From: Polaribacter sp.
GTDB taxonomy: Bacteria > Bacteroidota > Bacteroidia > Flavobacteriales > Flavobacteriaceae
Length of the DNA: 7,265 nucleotides
NCBI GenBank assembly: GCA_029245665.1
Contig: JAQWOW010000262.1
Coordinates: forward strand, 1 to 7,265
Reading direction: 5' to 3'
The notes under the pieces were generated by a model. That model was given only the letters and a program-made list of their open reading frames with translations, did no database searches and was not told the DNA's origin. A program made the translations under genes and the position numbers. Positions 1 through 6,180 of the stretch are shown here, in pieces. Numbering within the stretch: position 1 is the first letter of the stretch; every line of letters begins with the position of its first letter.

Positions 1-159
1 CCTGAGCCGACTAAAAAGAAAAAAGTTCAGGAGGAGAAGTCCAAAACAACTAAGACTAAAGTTGAAACGAAAGCAAAGACAAAGAAGGTAGTTTCTAAAT
101 CAAAAACTACTAAAGCTGAAACAAAAGCAAAGACAAAGAAGTTTTTAAGAATAAATTAG
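1..159 (+). CDS. Lysine-rich C-terminal tail of an unidentified protein (5' partial, 3' end chimeric)
   Basis: The frame is open from the first base and ends at TAG 157-159, giving 52 residues made mostly of Lys, Thr, Ala, Val, Ser and Glu. This is a low-complexity basic tail of the kind found on nucleic-acid-binding proteins such as histone-H1-like proteins or extended ribosomal, topoisomerase or RNA-binding proteins. Nothing in it identifies the parent protein. An 11-residue motif (TKxETKAKTKK) occurs twice, 18 residues apart. The last five residues (FLRIN) are not a natural end: they are an out-of-frame reading of the glycosyltransferase sequence that begins right after position 141. The real C-terminus is therefore missing. 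The tail could be the end of a genuine neighbouring gene joined by a deletion, or an assembly artefact. No function is assigned. Confidence 0.45.
   Translation, partial: PEPTKKKKVQEEKSKTTKTKVETKAKTKKVVSKSKTTKAETKAKTKKFLRIN
55..141 (+). repeat. Two-copy imperfect direct repeat in the Lys-rich tail, 54-bp period
   Basis: Bases 55-87 and 109-141 match except at two positions, and both encode TKxETKAKTKK. The last 18 bases of each copy (70-87 and 124-141, AAAGCAAAGACAAAGAAG) are identical. The first copy is followed by more Lys-rich coding sequence; the second is followed directly by glycosyltransferase sequence. Internal repeats are common in basic tails, but here a copy ends exactly at the junction. 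Confidence 0.8.
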
Positions 160-545
160 AAGAAAATACAAGTTTTAAAGGCTATGTAGATCATAAAAAA
201 GCAATTGAATACCAGAGTAAAGCACAAGTTTTATTATTATTAATCCCAAATACTAAAAAGTCTAAAGGAATTTTAACGGGTAAATTATTTGAATATTTAA
301 TTGCAAAAAGACCAATTTTAGCAATAGGTCCTGAAGATGGAGATTTAGCAGAAATTATAAGGGAAACAGACTCAGGTACTCTTATTGATTTTAGCAATCA
401 TGAAAAATTATCATCAGAAATACTAAAATTTTATCATCAATATAAAAATGGAAATTTAAAAGTGAATTCTAAAAACATAGGAAAATATCACAGAAAAGAA
501 TTAACTAAAAAGTTAGCTTTCATTATTAAAAGTCTACATTCGTAA
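144..545 (+). pseudogene. Glycosyltransferase, family-4 (GT-B) type, C-terminal fragment only
   Basis: The frame is open from 120 and clearly glycosyltransferase-like from about 144 to TAA 543-545, roughly 133 residues. It contains the C-terminal nucleotide-sugar-binding part of a GT-B fold: a GYVDHKKAIEYQ segment, an LLLLIP strand, then GKLFEYLIAKRPILAIGPED, where the Glu of FEYL and the following Gly/Pro-rich loop bind the donor in GT4-like enzymes. Flavobacterial homologues that I know run to about 400 residues, so the acceptor-binding N-terminal domain is absent. No ATG, GTG or TTG lies in frame before the conserved region; upstream is the frame-shifted Lys-rich tail. It sits 1 nt before the flippase gene, as expected for a capsule, O-antigen or exopolysaccharide operon. 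As it stands it cannot make an active enzyme. It is either a real truncation or a misjoin. Confidence 0.75.
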
Positions 546-546
546 T

Positions 547-1674
547 ATGGGTATAATTTTTAAGCAATCTTTAAAGAATACATTTTTTATTTATTTAGGT
601 TTTGCCTTTGGTGGTATAAATACTTTATTTTTATATACCCGTTTTTTGGAGGATGAATATTATGGTTTAGTAACTTATTTATTATCTACCTCAAACTTAC
701 TAATGCCTTTAATTGCCCTAGGAATTCATCATACAATTATTAAGTTTTTTTCGAGCTATTTGACAAAAGTTGAAAAAGATCGTTTTTTGACGTCTGTCCT
801 TTTTTTACCATTCTTGATAGCAATGCCAATTGCTTATTTTGGGAACTATTTTTACCAAGAAATAGGCGATTATTTATCAGTAAAAAATCCAATTATTAAA
901 GAGTACACCTATATTATTTTTTTAGTTGCTTTATCGACCTCTTATTTTGAAATTTTTTATGCTTGGGCTAAAGTTCAGTTTCAATCTGTATTTGGTAATA
1001 TTTTGAAAGAATTATACAATCGAGTTGTTGTAATGATCTTATTATTTCTTGTTTATTTTAGTTTTATTTCAAAAACAGAATTTATATACTATTTGACAGG
1101 TGCTTATTTTATAAGAATGTTTATTATGATGTTTTATGCACTTAAATTATATATGCCAAAATTTACATTATCTAAACCAGATAATTTCAAAGAAGTAATC
1201 CGTTTTTCAGGATACATTATTTTAGCGGGTAGTGCAGGAGCTATTATCTTAGATATAGATAAATATATGATTCCAGGAAAAGAATCTTTAGTCAAAGCTG
1301 CTTATTATTCTGTAGCTGTTTTTATTGGTTCTTTTATAGAAGCTCCAAGTAGAGCTATGCTTAATATTTTACAGCCCTTAACTTCTAAAACATTAAATGA
1401 AGATAATCATGAAGAAGTAGCATCATTGTATAAAAAAAGCTCTATTAATTTATTACTAATTAGCGGTCTTTTCTTTCTATTAATTAATGCGAATATAAAG
1501 CAGTTATATAAATTATTACCTGAAGAATATGCAGGAGGTGTATTCGTTGTCTTCATGATTTCTTCTCTTAAATTATATAACGGTTTTTTGGGTAATAATG
1601 GCGCTATCATAAATAATTCTAAGTTTTACAAAATAACTTTACCAATTAGTATCTCCATGGCTTTGTCCGTGTAG
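547..1674 (+). CDS. Polysaccharide flippase (Wzx/MOP-superfamily type), stop-interrupted: first 375 residues
   Basis: The ATG at 547 follows the glycosyltransferase stop by 1 nt. The protein is very hydrophobic, with membrane segments around residues 12-30, 41-60, 82-99, 120-137, 158-173, 180-200, 219-236, 251-266, 298-313 and 330-346. A DIDKYMI motif follows the helix at 219-236, as in polysaccharide biosynthesis flippases (PF01943-like). These inner-membrane transporters move lipid-linked oligosaccharide units to the periplasmic face. The frame stops at TAG 1672-1674, but the same frame continues for another 119 codons of plausible flippase sequence, giving about 495 residues in total, a normal family length. 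The 375-residue product would lack the last membrane segments and is probably inactive. A real nonsense mutation and a base-call error look the same here. Family call is firm; the exact sugar substrate is unknown. Confidence 0.85.
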   Translation: MGIIFKQSLKNTFFIYLGFAFGGINTLFLYTRFLEDEYYGLVTYLLSTSNLLMPLIALGIHHTIIKFFSSYLTKVEKDRFLTSVLFLPFLIAMPIAYFGNYFYQEIGDYLSVKNPIIKEYTYIIFLVALSTSYFEIFYAWAKVQFQSVFGNILKELYNRVVVMILLFLVYFSFISKTEFIYYLTGAYFIRMFIMMFYALKLYMPKFTLSKPDNFKEVIRFSGYIILAGSAGAIILDIDKYMIPGKESLVKAAYYSVAVFIGSFIEAPSRAMLNILQPLTSKTLNEDNHEEVASLYKKSSINLLLISGLFFLLINANIKQLYKLLPEEYAGGVFVVFMISSLKLYNGFLGNNGAIINNSKFYKITLPISISMALSV

Positions 1675-1677
1675 TTT

Positions 1678-2034
1678 TTGAATAAACTCTTTTACAATGA
1701 GTTAGAGATGGGTACAGATGGTTTAGCATTAGCTACGTTGATTGTTATTTTTCTTGCAAATTCTTTTAAACTATTTTTTGTAAAAACTAAGTTCTCAATT
1801 ACACCTTATACGAATAAGACATTTAAGATGATTTTAATAATCGCTATTTTATATTTATTTTTCAACTTTTGGGATTTTCCAATTGAAAATATTTATTTAT
1901 TAAAATTTCCAATTCATCCTCTCATTAACATTTTCCTAAAAAGTATTCTAATAGTAGTAATTTATCTTTTTTTAATTTTTAAGTTTAATATATCCTCCGA
2001 GTTTAGTAATCTATTCAAAAAATATTTCAAATAA
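1678..2034 (+). pseudogene. Polysaccharide flippase, C-terminal remainder after the in-frame TAG
   Basis: This is in the same reading frame as the 547-1674 gene and separated from it by the TAG and one Phe codon. It encodes FLNKLFYNELEMGTDGLALA at its start, typical of the late part of flavobacterial Wzx proteins, then about three hydrophobic segments and a basic end (FKKYFK) before TAA 2032-2034. The only possible in-frame starts are TTG 1678 and ATG 1708. Both fall inside what should be a continuous protein, so this is best read as the separated end of the flippase and not a gene of its own. The sequence has no further frameshift or stop, so the lesion is recent or artefactual. Confidence 0.8.
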
Positions 2035-2326
2035 CAATCTACATTATAGATGATCATATGAAAAAGGAGTCCTATTGATATGGTTCTTGTTTTTTTCAAA
2101 ATACAAATAAAATGTATTATGTTGGCTCTTTAAGAATGCAGGAAATAAAAGCCAATACCAGGTATAGTTCTTGTCAAATATAAGTGTTTCTATTAAATGG
2201 TCTAAATCTAAAAGCATGCTATAAATAAAAGTGAAGTAGATCGTCTTCCATTTTTCTTTAAATAATAAAAAGGCAATTATTACTGGAAAAATAAAACCCA
2301 TAATGGACAAACAATTTTAATATCAT
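2034..2326 (-). pseudogene. Decayed DUF6122-like small membrane protein gene
   Basis: Three reading frames on the minus strand join into one protein resembling the DUF6122 family of Bacteroidetes membrane proteins. From ATG 2324-2326 the first frame gives MILKLFVHYGFYF. The next frame picks up near 2289 with FPVIIAFLLFKEKW and SMLLDLDHL...LIFDKN, down to about 2167. The third frame, from about 2162, gives PGIGFYFLHS, then TAA at 2130-2132, then IGLLFHMIIYNVDC ending near 2034. From memory, intact relatives read roughly HY..H..FP, MLVDLDHL..PIFDPNRC.I.FH.LHSY and IGLLFHM.TDFIDC, so the order and spacing match. Implied lesions are a frameshift near 2287-2291, a 1-nt insertion near 2158-2166, and Tyr-to-stop at 2130. 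The longest surviving frame (2310-2044, TTG start) would give only an 88-residue protein with an unrelated tail. Its end touches the flippase stop codon on the other strand. Family function is unknown. Confidence 0.6.
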
Positions 2327-2340
2327 ATGCTGTAAATGTA

Positions 2341-2370
2341 AAAAAGACTTGTTGATCAACAAGCCTTTTT
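2341..2370 (-). terminator. Rho-independent terminator after the Crp/Fnr gene pair, possibly bidirectional
   Basis: The hairpin has the stem CTTGTT (2348-2353), the loop GATC and AACAAG (2358-2363). It is extended past one A/C mismatch by G-C and five A-T pairs. Read leftward, the stem ends in a run of T, as a terminator for the minus-strand genes requires; read rightward there is also a T run, so it could work both ways. It lies 110 nt past the stop of the 2481-3059 regulator gene and 14 nt before the start of the DUF6122-like pseudogene. Confidence 0.8.
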
Positions 2371-2480
2371 ATAATTATAGAAACATAAATGAAATTTAAT
2401 ATTTGGGGGAAATGTTTCCTAATGCTTAAATATACAATAATGATCTTCTATATTTCTCAACATAGTTGTATAGAATAATT

Positions 2481-3059
2481 TTATTTTGAATAATACTCTT
2501 TTCTAATTCTACTTAATTGTGTTGGAGTAATATTTAAGTAAGATGCAATATGATATTGTTGAATTAGATTTTCAATGTTAGGAATTTCTCTTCTTAATTT
2601 TATGTACCTCTCAGTAGCATTTAAGATTGATAGATCATAAATTTTATTTTCAGAAGTAGTATATATTCTTTCGAGGACTTTAATGTAGAAGCTAGAAAAC
2701 TCTAAGTTTAAATTTTTTGGAGTAAATAATTCATAGAAATTCCCCTCTAATATTTCACAATCTGTTAAGCAATCAAAAATTAAAGTTGAGGGTTGTTTTT
2801 TAATAAGGTCAGTTAAAGGAGCGAAAACACAGATGCCCTTATGTAATATTTTAATATGTTCTTTTCCTTTTGGACCTATTATATAACTTCTAACAATTCC
2901 CTCTTTCAAGATATAAAATTTTGATGAATTATCACCGAGTTTTACAATGCTTTCATTTTTCTTATATGAGGTTGTTTTTAATCTATTTGTTAATTTTTCA
3001 ACAAAGTCTTTAGATGCTGAAGAAGAATAAAGTTCAATAAATTTTTTTATAAAGCTCAT
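2481..3059 (-). CDS. Crp/Fnr-family transcriptional regulator, copy A
   Basis: This is a 192-residue cytoplasmic DNA-binding regulator. Residues about 30-135 form a cyclic-nucleotide-binding-like beta barrel (YILKEGIVRSYI at 49-60, GKEHIKIL at 65-72, FDCLTDCEILEG at 95-106). Residues about 138-192 form the winged helix, with the helix-turn-helix at about 169-187 (YHIASYLNITPTQLSRI). It lacks the cAMP-contacting arrangement of CRP and the N-terminal Cys cluster of FNR, so its signal is unknown. The length is typical for short flavobacterial members, which end just after the recognition helix. The ATG at 3057-3059 aligns exactly with the start of copy B. It shares about 124 of 192 residues with copy B in an ungapped hand alignment, and lies 108 nt beyond it on the same strand. 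A terminator follows at 2341-2370. I see no clear flavobacterial promoter in the spacer. Confidence 0.88.
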   Translation of the reverse strand: MSFIKKFIELYSSSASKDFVEKLTNRLKTTSYKKNESIVKLGDNSSKFYILKEGIVRSYIIGPKGKEHIKILHKGICVFAPLTDLIKKQPSTLIFDCLTDCEILEGNFYELFTPKNLNLEFSSFYIKVLERIYTTSENKIYDLSILNATERYIKLRREIPNIENLIQQYHIASYLNITPTQLSRIRKEYYSK

Positions 3060-3167
3060 ATTATTGTTAGGGAAATAAAATGAAAACTTTTTCTAATAGC
3101 AATCTATGTTTTAAAATTACAATAATGATCTATAAGTATCATAAACATAGGTTAATAGATTTAAAAA

Positions 3168-3746
3168 TTATTTTGAATAATTCTCTTTTTTAATTCTACT
3201 TAATTGAGTTGGAGTGATGTTTAAATAAGAGGCAATATGATATTGTTTAATTAGATTTTCAATAGTAGGTTTTTCTTTCTTTAGTTTTTTAAACCTTTCT
3301 GTAGCATTTAATATTGATAAATCATGAATTTTATTATCAGTTCTTACATACATTTCTTCAAGAATTTTAGAATACAGAATTGAAAATTCTAAATTAGAAT
3401 TTGTCAAAGCTAACAAATCAGTGTAATTTCCTTCTAAAATTTCGCAATCTGTGAGACAATCAAAAGAATAAAGTGATGGTTTTTTTTTAATAAGAGCAGT
3501 CATTGGAGCAAAAATATTATTTTTTGTATATAATATTTTAATATGCTCTTTTCCTTGAGATCCAACTATATAACTTCTAACAATTCCCTTTTTTAAGATG
3601 TAAAATTTTGAGGGAATTTCTTTTAATTTTACAATAATTTCTTTTTTCTTGAATTTTTTTTTGGTTAAAAGATTACTTAACTTTTCAGCAAAGGCATCAG
3701 ATTGTGAGGGGAAATAATCTTCTGTAAATGTTTTTAAAAAATCCAT
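3168..3746 (-). CDS. Crp/Fnr-family transcriptional regulator, copy B
   Basis: This 192-residue paralogue has the same domain plan as copy A: a cNMP-binding-like barrel (about 30-135; YILKKGIVRSYI, GKEHIKIL, FDCLTDCEILEG) and a C-terminal winged helix. Residues 168-185, the helix-turn-helix core, match copy A in full, while the barrel differs in many places, for example 73-78 and 130-136. The two proteins probably recognise the same or a very similar DNA site but may respond to different signals; that is inference. The protein is richer in Lys than copy A. It starts 30 nt after the WbqC-family gene with no terminator between, so it may be read through from the dapB-lepB operon. No FNR-type iron-sulphur Cys motif is present and the ligand is unknown. 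Confidence 0.88.
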   Translation of the reverse strand: MDFLKTFTEDYFPSQSDAFAEKLSNLLTKKKFKKKEIIVKLKEIPSKFYILKKGIVRSYIVGSQGKEHIKILYTKNNIFAPMTALIKKKPSLYSFDCLTDCEILEGNYTDLLALTNSNLEFSILYSKILEEMYVRTDNKIHDLSILNATERFKKLKKEKPTIENLIKQYHIASYLNITPTQLSRIKKENYSK

Positions 3747-3776
3747 ACATAATAAATTTTATTAAAGTTACATTTT

Positions 3777-4382
3777 TTATTTTAAATAACTTATGGCGTT
3801 TGGACCTTCCATAAAAAGAAGGTCTAAAGTTGATAAATTATCAATATATCCATGTTTGTCGTCAAACATTTGTATGTATGATTTTTGTGATTGTTTTGGT
3901 TGTTTTTTTGTGTCAGCAAGTTTTCTAAAGTCATCTTTATTCTCCTCTAAAATGTATTCTTTGGTTTTAGAGTATTGATGGTTTATTTGTAAAGCATCTG
4001 AAATAAATAAAAAGGTATCAATATTTACATCTTGTAAAAAAGTGTATTTTTTTGTGAAAATTGACAATAAATCATCTTCGTAAAACTCATAAAAAGGAGA
4101 GGTTCTATAGGCTGTCTGTAAAGATTTCAAATGATGCTCTTGCCAAGGAACATCATTTTCAACCAACATGTCTTTAGTTTTTTTTCTTTCAGAGGTTCCT
4201 TTATTCTTATTTTTTAGAGGAATGTTTAGCAACTGTTTTCCATTAGAATTATAGATATAGCATCTATTCCTATAGCTTTGTTTCTGAAAATTATCTTGCA
4301 TTTCAAAAGATATAGAATCAGATTTTATAATTTCAGAATATTGAGATATTGGAGAAAAATACGTAGGAATAAACAAAGCCAT
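3777..4382 (-). CDS. WbqC family protein
   Basis: This 201-residue soluble protein matches the WbqC-like family (PF08889). Visible family features are the N-terminal PTYFSPISQYS (residues 6-16), the segment QKQSYRNRCYI (34-44), the strand LLNIPLKN (51-58), and W(Q)EHHLKSLQTAYRTSPFYEFYEDDLL (from residue 80), which is the best-conserved part. Residues 152-168 form a Lys/Gln-rich linker. WbqC homologues occur in O-antigen and other glycan clusters and are thought to act in amino-sugar modification, but in flavobacteria the gene usually sits with lepB and dapB, and its role there is not established. It starts 5 nt after lepB, so the two are almost certainly co-transcribed and translationally close. 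Length and start look normal. Confidence 0.85.
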   Translation of the reverse strand: MALFIPTYFSPISQYSEIIKSDSISFEMQDNFQKQSYRNRCYIYNSNGKQLLNIPLKNKNKGTSERKKTKDMLVENDVPWQEHHLKSLQTAYRTSPFYEFYEDDLLSIFTKKYTFLQDVNIDTFLFISDALQINHQYSKTKEYILEENKDDFRKLADTKKQPKQSQKSYIQMFDDKHGYIDNLSTLDLLFMEGPNAISYLK

Positions 4383-4387
4383 TTCCC

Positions 4388-6091
4388 TTATTTTTTAAGA
4401 GTTTTCTTCTTCTTTTTGTAAAAATTATAACCCATATAAAGGCCAATCAACACTAAAACTAAATATCTGTATGAAACAGGTTTGCCATCACCATGAACTG
4501 TAGTAAACAATCTATTCCAACGAATGGACTTTAATTTAGCTCCAAAAGAAGCTGCATTTGCGTCCCAACTAAACCAAATCATTACGGGTTTTCCTAACAC
4601 ATGATCAAAAGGAACATAGCCCCAATAACGAGCGTCTAACGAGTTATGTCTGTTGTCTCCAATCAAATAAAAATAATCTTGTTTGAATGTATAAGAATCT
4701 ACCTTTTTTCCATTGATAAAAATATTTTCTCCAATAACTTGTAGGTCATTGTTTTCATAATTTCGGATAATTTGTTCGTAAAAGGGTAATGATTCAGAAG
4801 TCAATTCTACAGAGCTTCCTGCTTTTGGAATGTAAATTGGACCAAAATTATCTTGACTCCAACCTAATTTCTCTATGTGTGGAAATATGGCATTATCAGC
4901 TCCATGATTTACCTTTTTTAAAGACACAGTATATGGGTATTTCATTAAGCGATTAACTTCCTCTTCAGTTAAATTGATATTAATTTTATTCTCAACAGAA
5001 ACCATTTTTAATCTTCTTGCTAAGTCAGTATTTATACCTCCAGCAACCTCTGTATAAAGAGAGTCTGAACCAATTTTAGCTAAATTTCCATTCTTTTTTA
5101 TTGCATCTTGTACCTTAGAATTATTCCAATATTCAGACAAAATTTTATAAACTCCCGTTCTTTCCTTATCGATTAAAAATTTAGGATAAGTACTCTGACT
5201 GATAGGTTTTTTTGATTCGTAGGTATAATAAAACTGTAACTTAGCTCTATCTGGCAATACATTTTTTTTGCCATTGATGTAGAAATAACCATTTATCATC
5301 TCTAAAGAATCACCAGCAATACCAACAGAACGTTTTACATAGTTTGTTTTTTTATCAACAGGTTTGTAAGTGAATTTACCAGATGTATCTCCCCACATTG
5401 TCGCTAGCGTGTCTGCAGGCCAATTGAAACATACAATATCATTATTTTTAATTTTTTGCAAGCCTGGTAGGCGTGTATATGGCAGTTGGGGGTTTTTTAA
5501 ATAAGATGCTGTTCCAGTAAAAGGAAGCGAATCATGAACCATTGGAGCTGCGATTACTGTTGAAGGAACCCTTGCGCCATAGTGAAATTTACTTACAAAA
5601 AGATAATCACCAACAAGTAAAGATTTTTCTAAAGATGAAGTAGGTATTGTAAACGGCTGCATAAAGTAGGTGTGAACCAAAGTAGCAGCAATAATTGCAA
5701 ATGTAATTGAACTAATCCATTCGCCTAGTTCTGACCTAGGTTTTAAGCTTCTATTAGCATTGTATTTTGAATCTGTTAGATAATTGATGTATAGGATATA
5801 CAAACCAAAAGTTATAATAACTAAAAAGGAGTCTGATTTTTTATAAAAACCAAAAGTTCTTAGGGTTTCAATCCATATAACTGGAAACATTAACAAATTC
5901 ACCACAGGAATGAATAACAAGAGAATCCACCATTTTGGTCGATTAATAATTCTCATTAAAATAATTCCATTGTAAACAGGAATAGCAGCTTCCCAAGCCT
6001 TTCTCCCTGCTTTTACATATAATTTCCAAGTTCCAAAAAAATGAATTGTTTGAATACTTAAAAAAAAGAGAAACCATTGTAAAAAAGTCAT
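4388..6091 (-). CDS. lepB: Signal peptidase I, Bacteroidetes long form
   Basis: Type I signal peptidase, a membrane serine protease that cuts signal peptides from exported proteins on the periplasmic side. At 567 residues it is far longer than the E. coli enzyme (324). The N-terminal third carries hydrophobic segments at about 4-20, 54-74 and 88-105, resembling a DUF5684-type domain. The usual anchor at about 124-143 follows. The catalytic core begins with QPFTIPTSSLEKSLLVGDY, with Ser153 as the likely nucleophile (Leu replaces the usual Met after it). The general-base Lys is Lys253 in YVKRSVGIAGD. The last conserved box is GDNRHNSLDARYWGYVP (478-494). About 215 residues separate the Lys and GDN boxes, the large insert typical of Bacteroidetes. 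A final hydrophobic segment (543-557) ends in a Lys-rich tail. It lies 81 nt after dapB and 5 nt before the WbqC gene, with a possible promoter of its own upstream. Confidence 0.96.
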   Translation of the reverse strand: MTFLQWFLFFLSIQTIHFFGTWKLYVKAGRKAWEAAIPVYNGIILMRIINRPKWWILLLFIPVVNLLMFPVIWIETLRTFGFYKKSDSFLVIITFGLYILYINYLTDSKYNANRSLKPRSELGEWISSITFAIIAATLVHTYFMQPFTIPTSSLEKSLLVGDYLFVSKFHYGARVPSTVIAAPMVHDSLPFTGTASYLKNPQLPYTRLPGLQKIKNNDIVCFNWPADTLATMWGDTSGKFTYKPVDKKTNYVKRSVGIAGDSLEMINGYFYINGKKNVLPDRAKLQFYYTYESKKPISQSTYPKFLIDKERTGVYKILSEYWNNSKVQDAIKKNGNLAKIGSDSLYTEVAGGINTDLARRLKMVSVENKININLTEEEVNRLMKYPYTVSLKKVNHGADNAIFPHIEKLGWSQDNFGPIYIPKAGSSVELTSESLPFYEQIIRNYENNDLQVIGENIFINGKKVDSYTFKQDYFYLIGDNRHNSLDARYWGYVPFDHVLGKPVMIWFSWDANAASFGAKLKSIRWNRLFTTVHGDGKPVSYRYLVLVLIGLYMGYNFYKKKKKTLKK

Positions 6092-6146
6092 ATTAATATT
6101 TTTAGATTCTTTTTGAAAGGATGTGATTTTAATTTTTAATAAAGCA

Positions 6147-6180
6147 CAAAAATAGCGAAAATGTTACAGTTTTTAATCAA
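6147..6180 (-). promoter_or_regulatory. Possible Bacteroidetes-type promoter for lepB
   Basis: On the minus strand, 6154-6147 reads TATTTTTG, matching the Bacteroidetes -7 element TAnnTTTG. A TTG at 6180-6178, inside the end of dapB, could serve as the -33 element, though the 23-nt spacing is at the long end. Transcription would start about 50 nt upstream of the lepB ATG. AT-rich sequence makes chance matches likely, so this is tentative. Confidence 0.35.

Larger units (their letters stand above)
2433..3746 (-). repeat. Diverged tandem duplication, unit about 685-687 bp, each carrying one Crp/Fnr-like gene
   Basis: The two regulator genes are offset by 687 bp. Non-coding sequence 3' of each is also partly shared at an offset of 685 bp: TACAATAATGATCT occurs at 2433-2446 and 3118-3131, and AACATAG at 2459-2465 and 3144-3150, at near-equal distances from the two stop codons. 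This shows that a segment including the 3' flank was copied, not just that two related genes lie side by side. The copies have since diverged strongly in the spacers and in the first two thirds of the genes. Confidence 0.65.

Noticed and set aside
1..141. Histone-H1-like or nuclear-localisation-type protein
   Set aside because: Composition and a KKKK run alone do not identify a protein; the folded part lies outside the window.
55..141. Start of a CRISPR array or minisatellite
   Set aside because: There are only two copies, within a coding frame, with no spacer-like unique sequences and no cas genes.
1672..1674. Translational read-through or recoding of TAG in the flippase
   Set aside because: All intact genes here end in TAA, and no suppressor tRNA, selenocysteine or pyrrolysine signal is visible, so a nonsense mutation or base error is simpler.
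2037..2051. Small inverted repeat ATCTA..TAGAT after the flippase as a terminator
   Set aside because: The stem is only five mostly A-T pairs and no T run follows.
2044..2310. Independent 88-residue hypothetical membrane protein starting at TTG
   Set aside because: Its first half matches the middle of a DUF6122-like protein, while the remainder of that protein continues in other frames. It is better explained as part of a pseudogene.
2371..2480. Possible small RNA or gene between the terminator and regulator copy A
   Set aside because: It is AT-rich with no structure, promoter or open frame that I can support, apart from the short match to the spacer of the duplicated unit.
3793..3978. Short plus-strand open frame inside the WbqC-family gene; similar antisense frames occur inside dapB, the flippase and the glycosyltransferase
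   Set aside because: Each lies wholly within a well-supported gene on the opposite strand and has no recognisable protein features.
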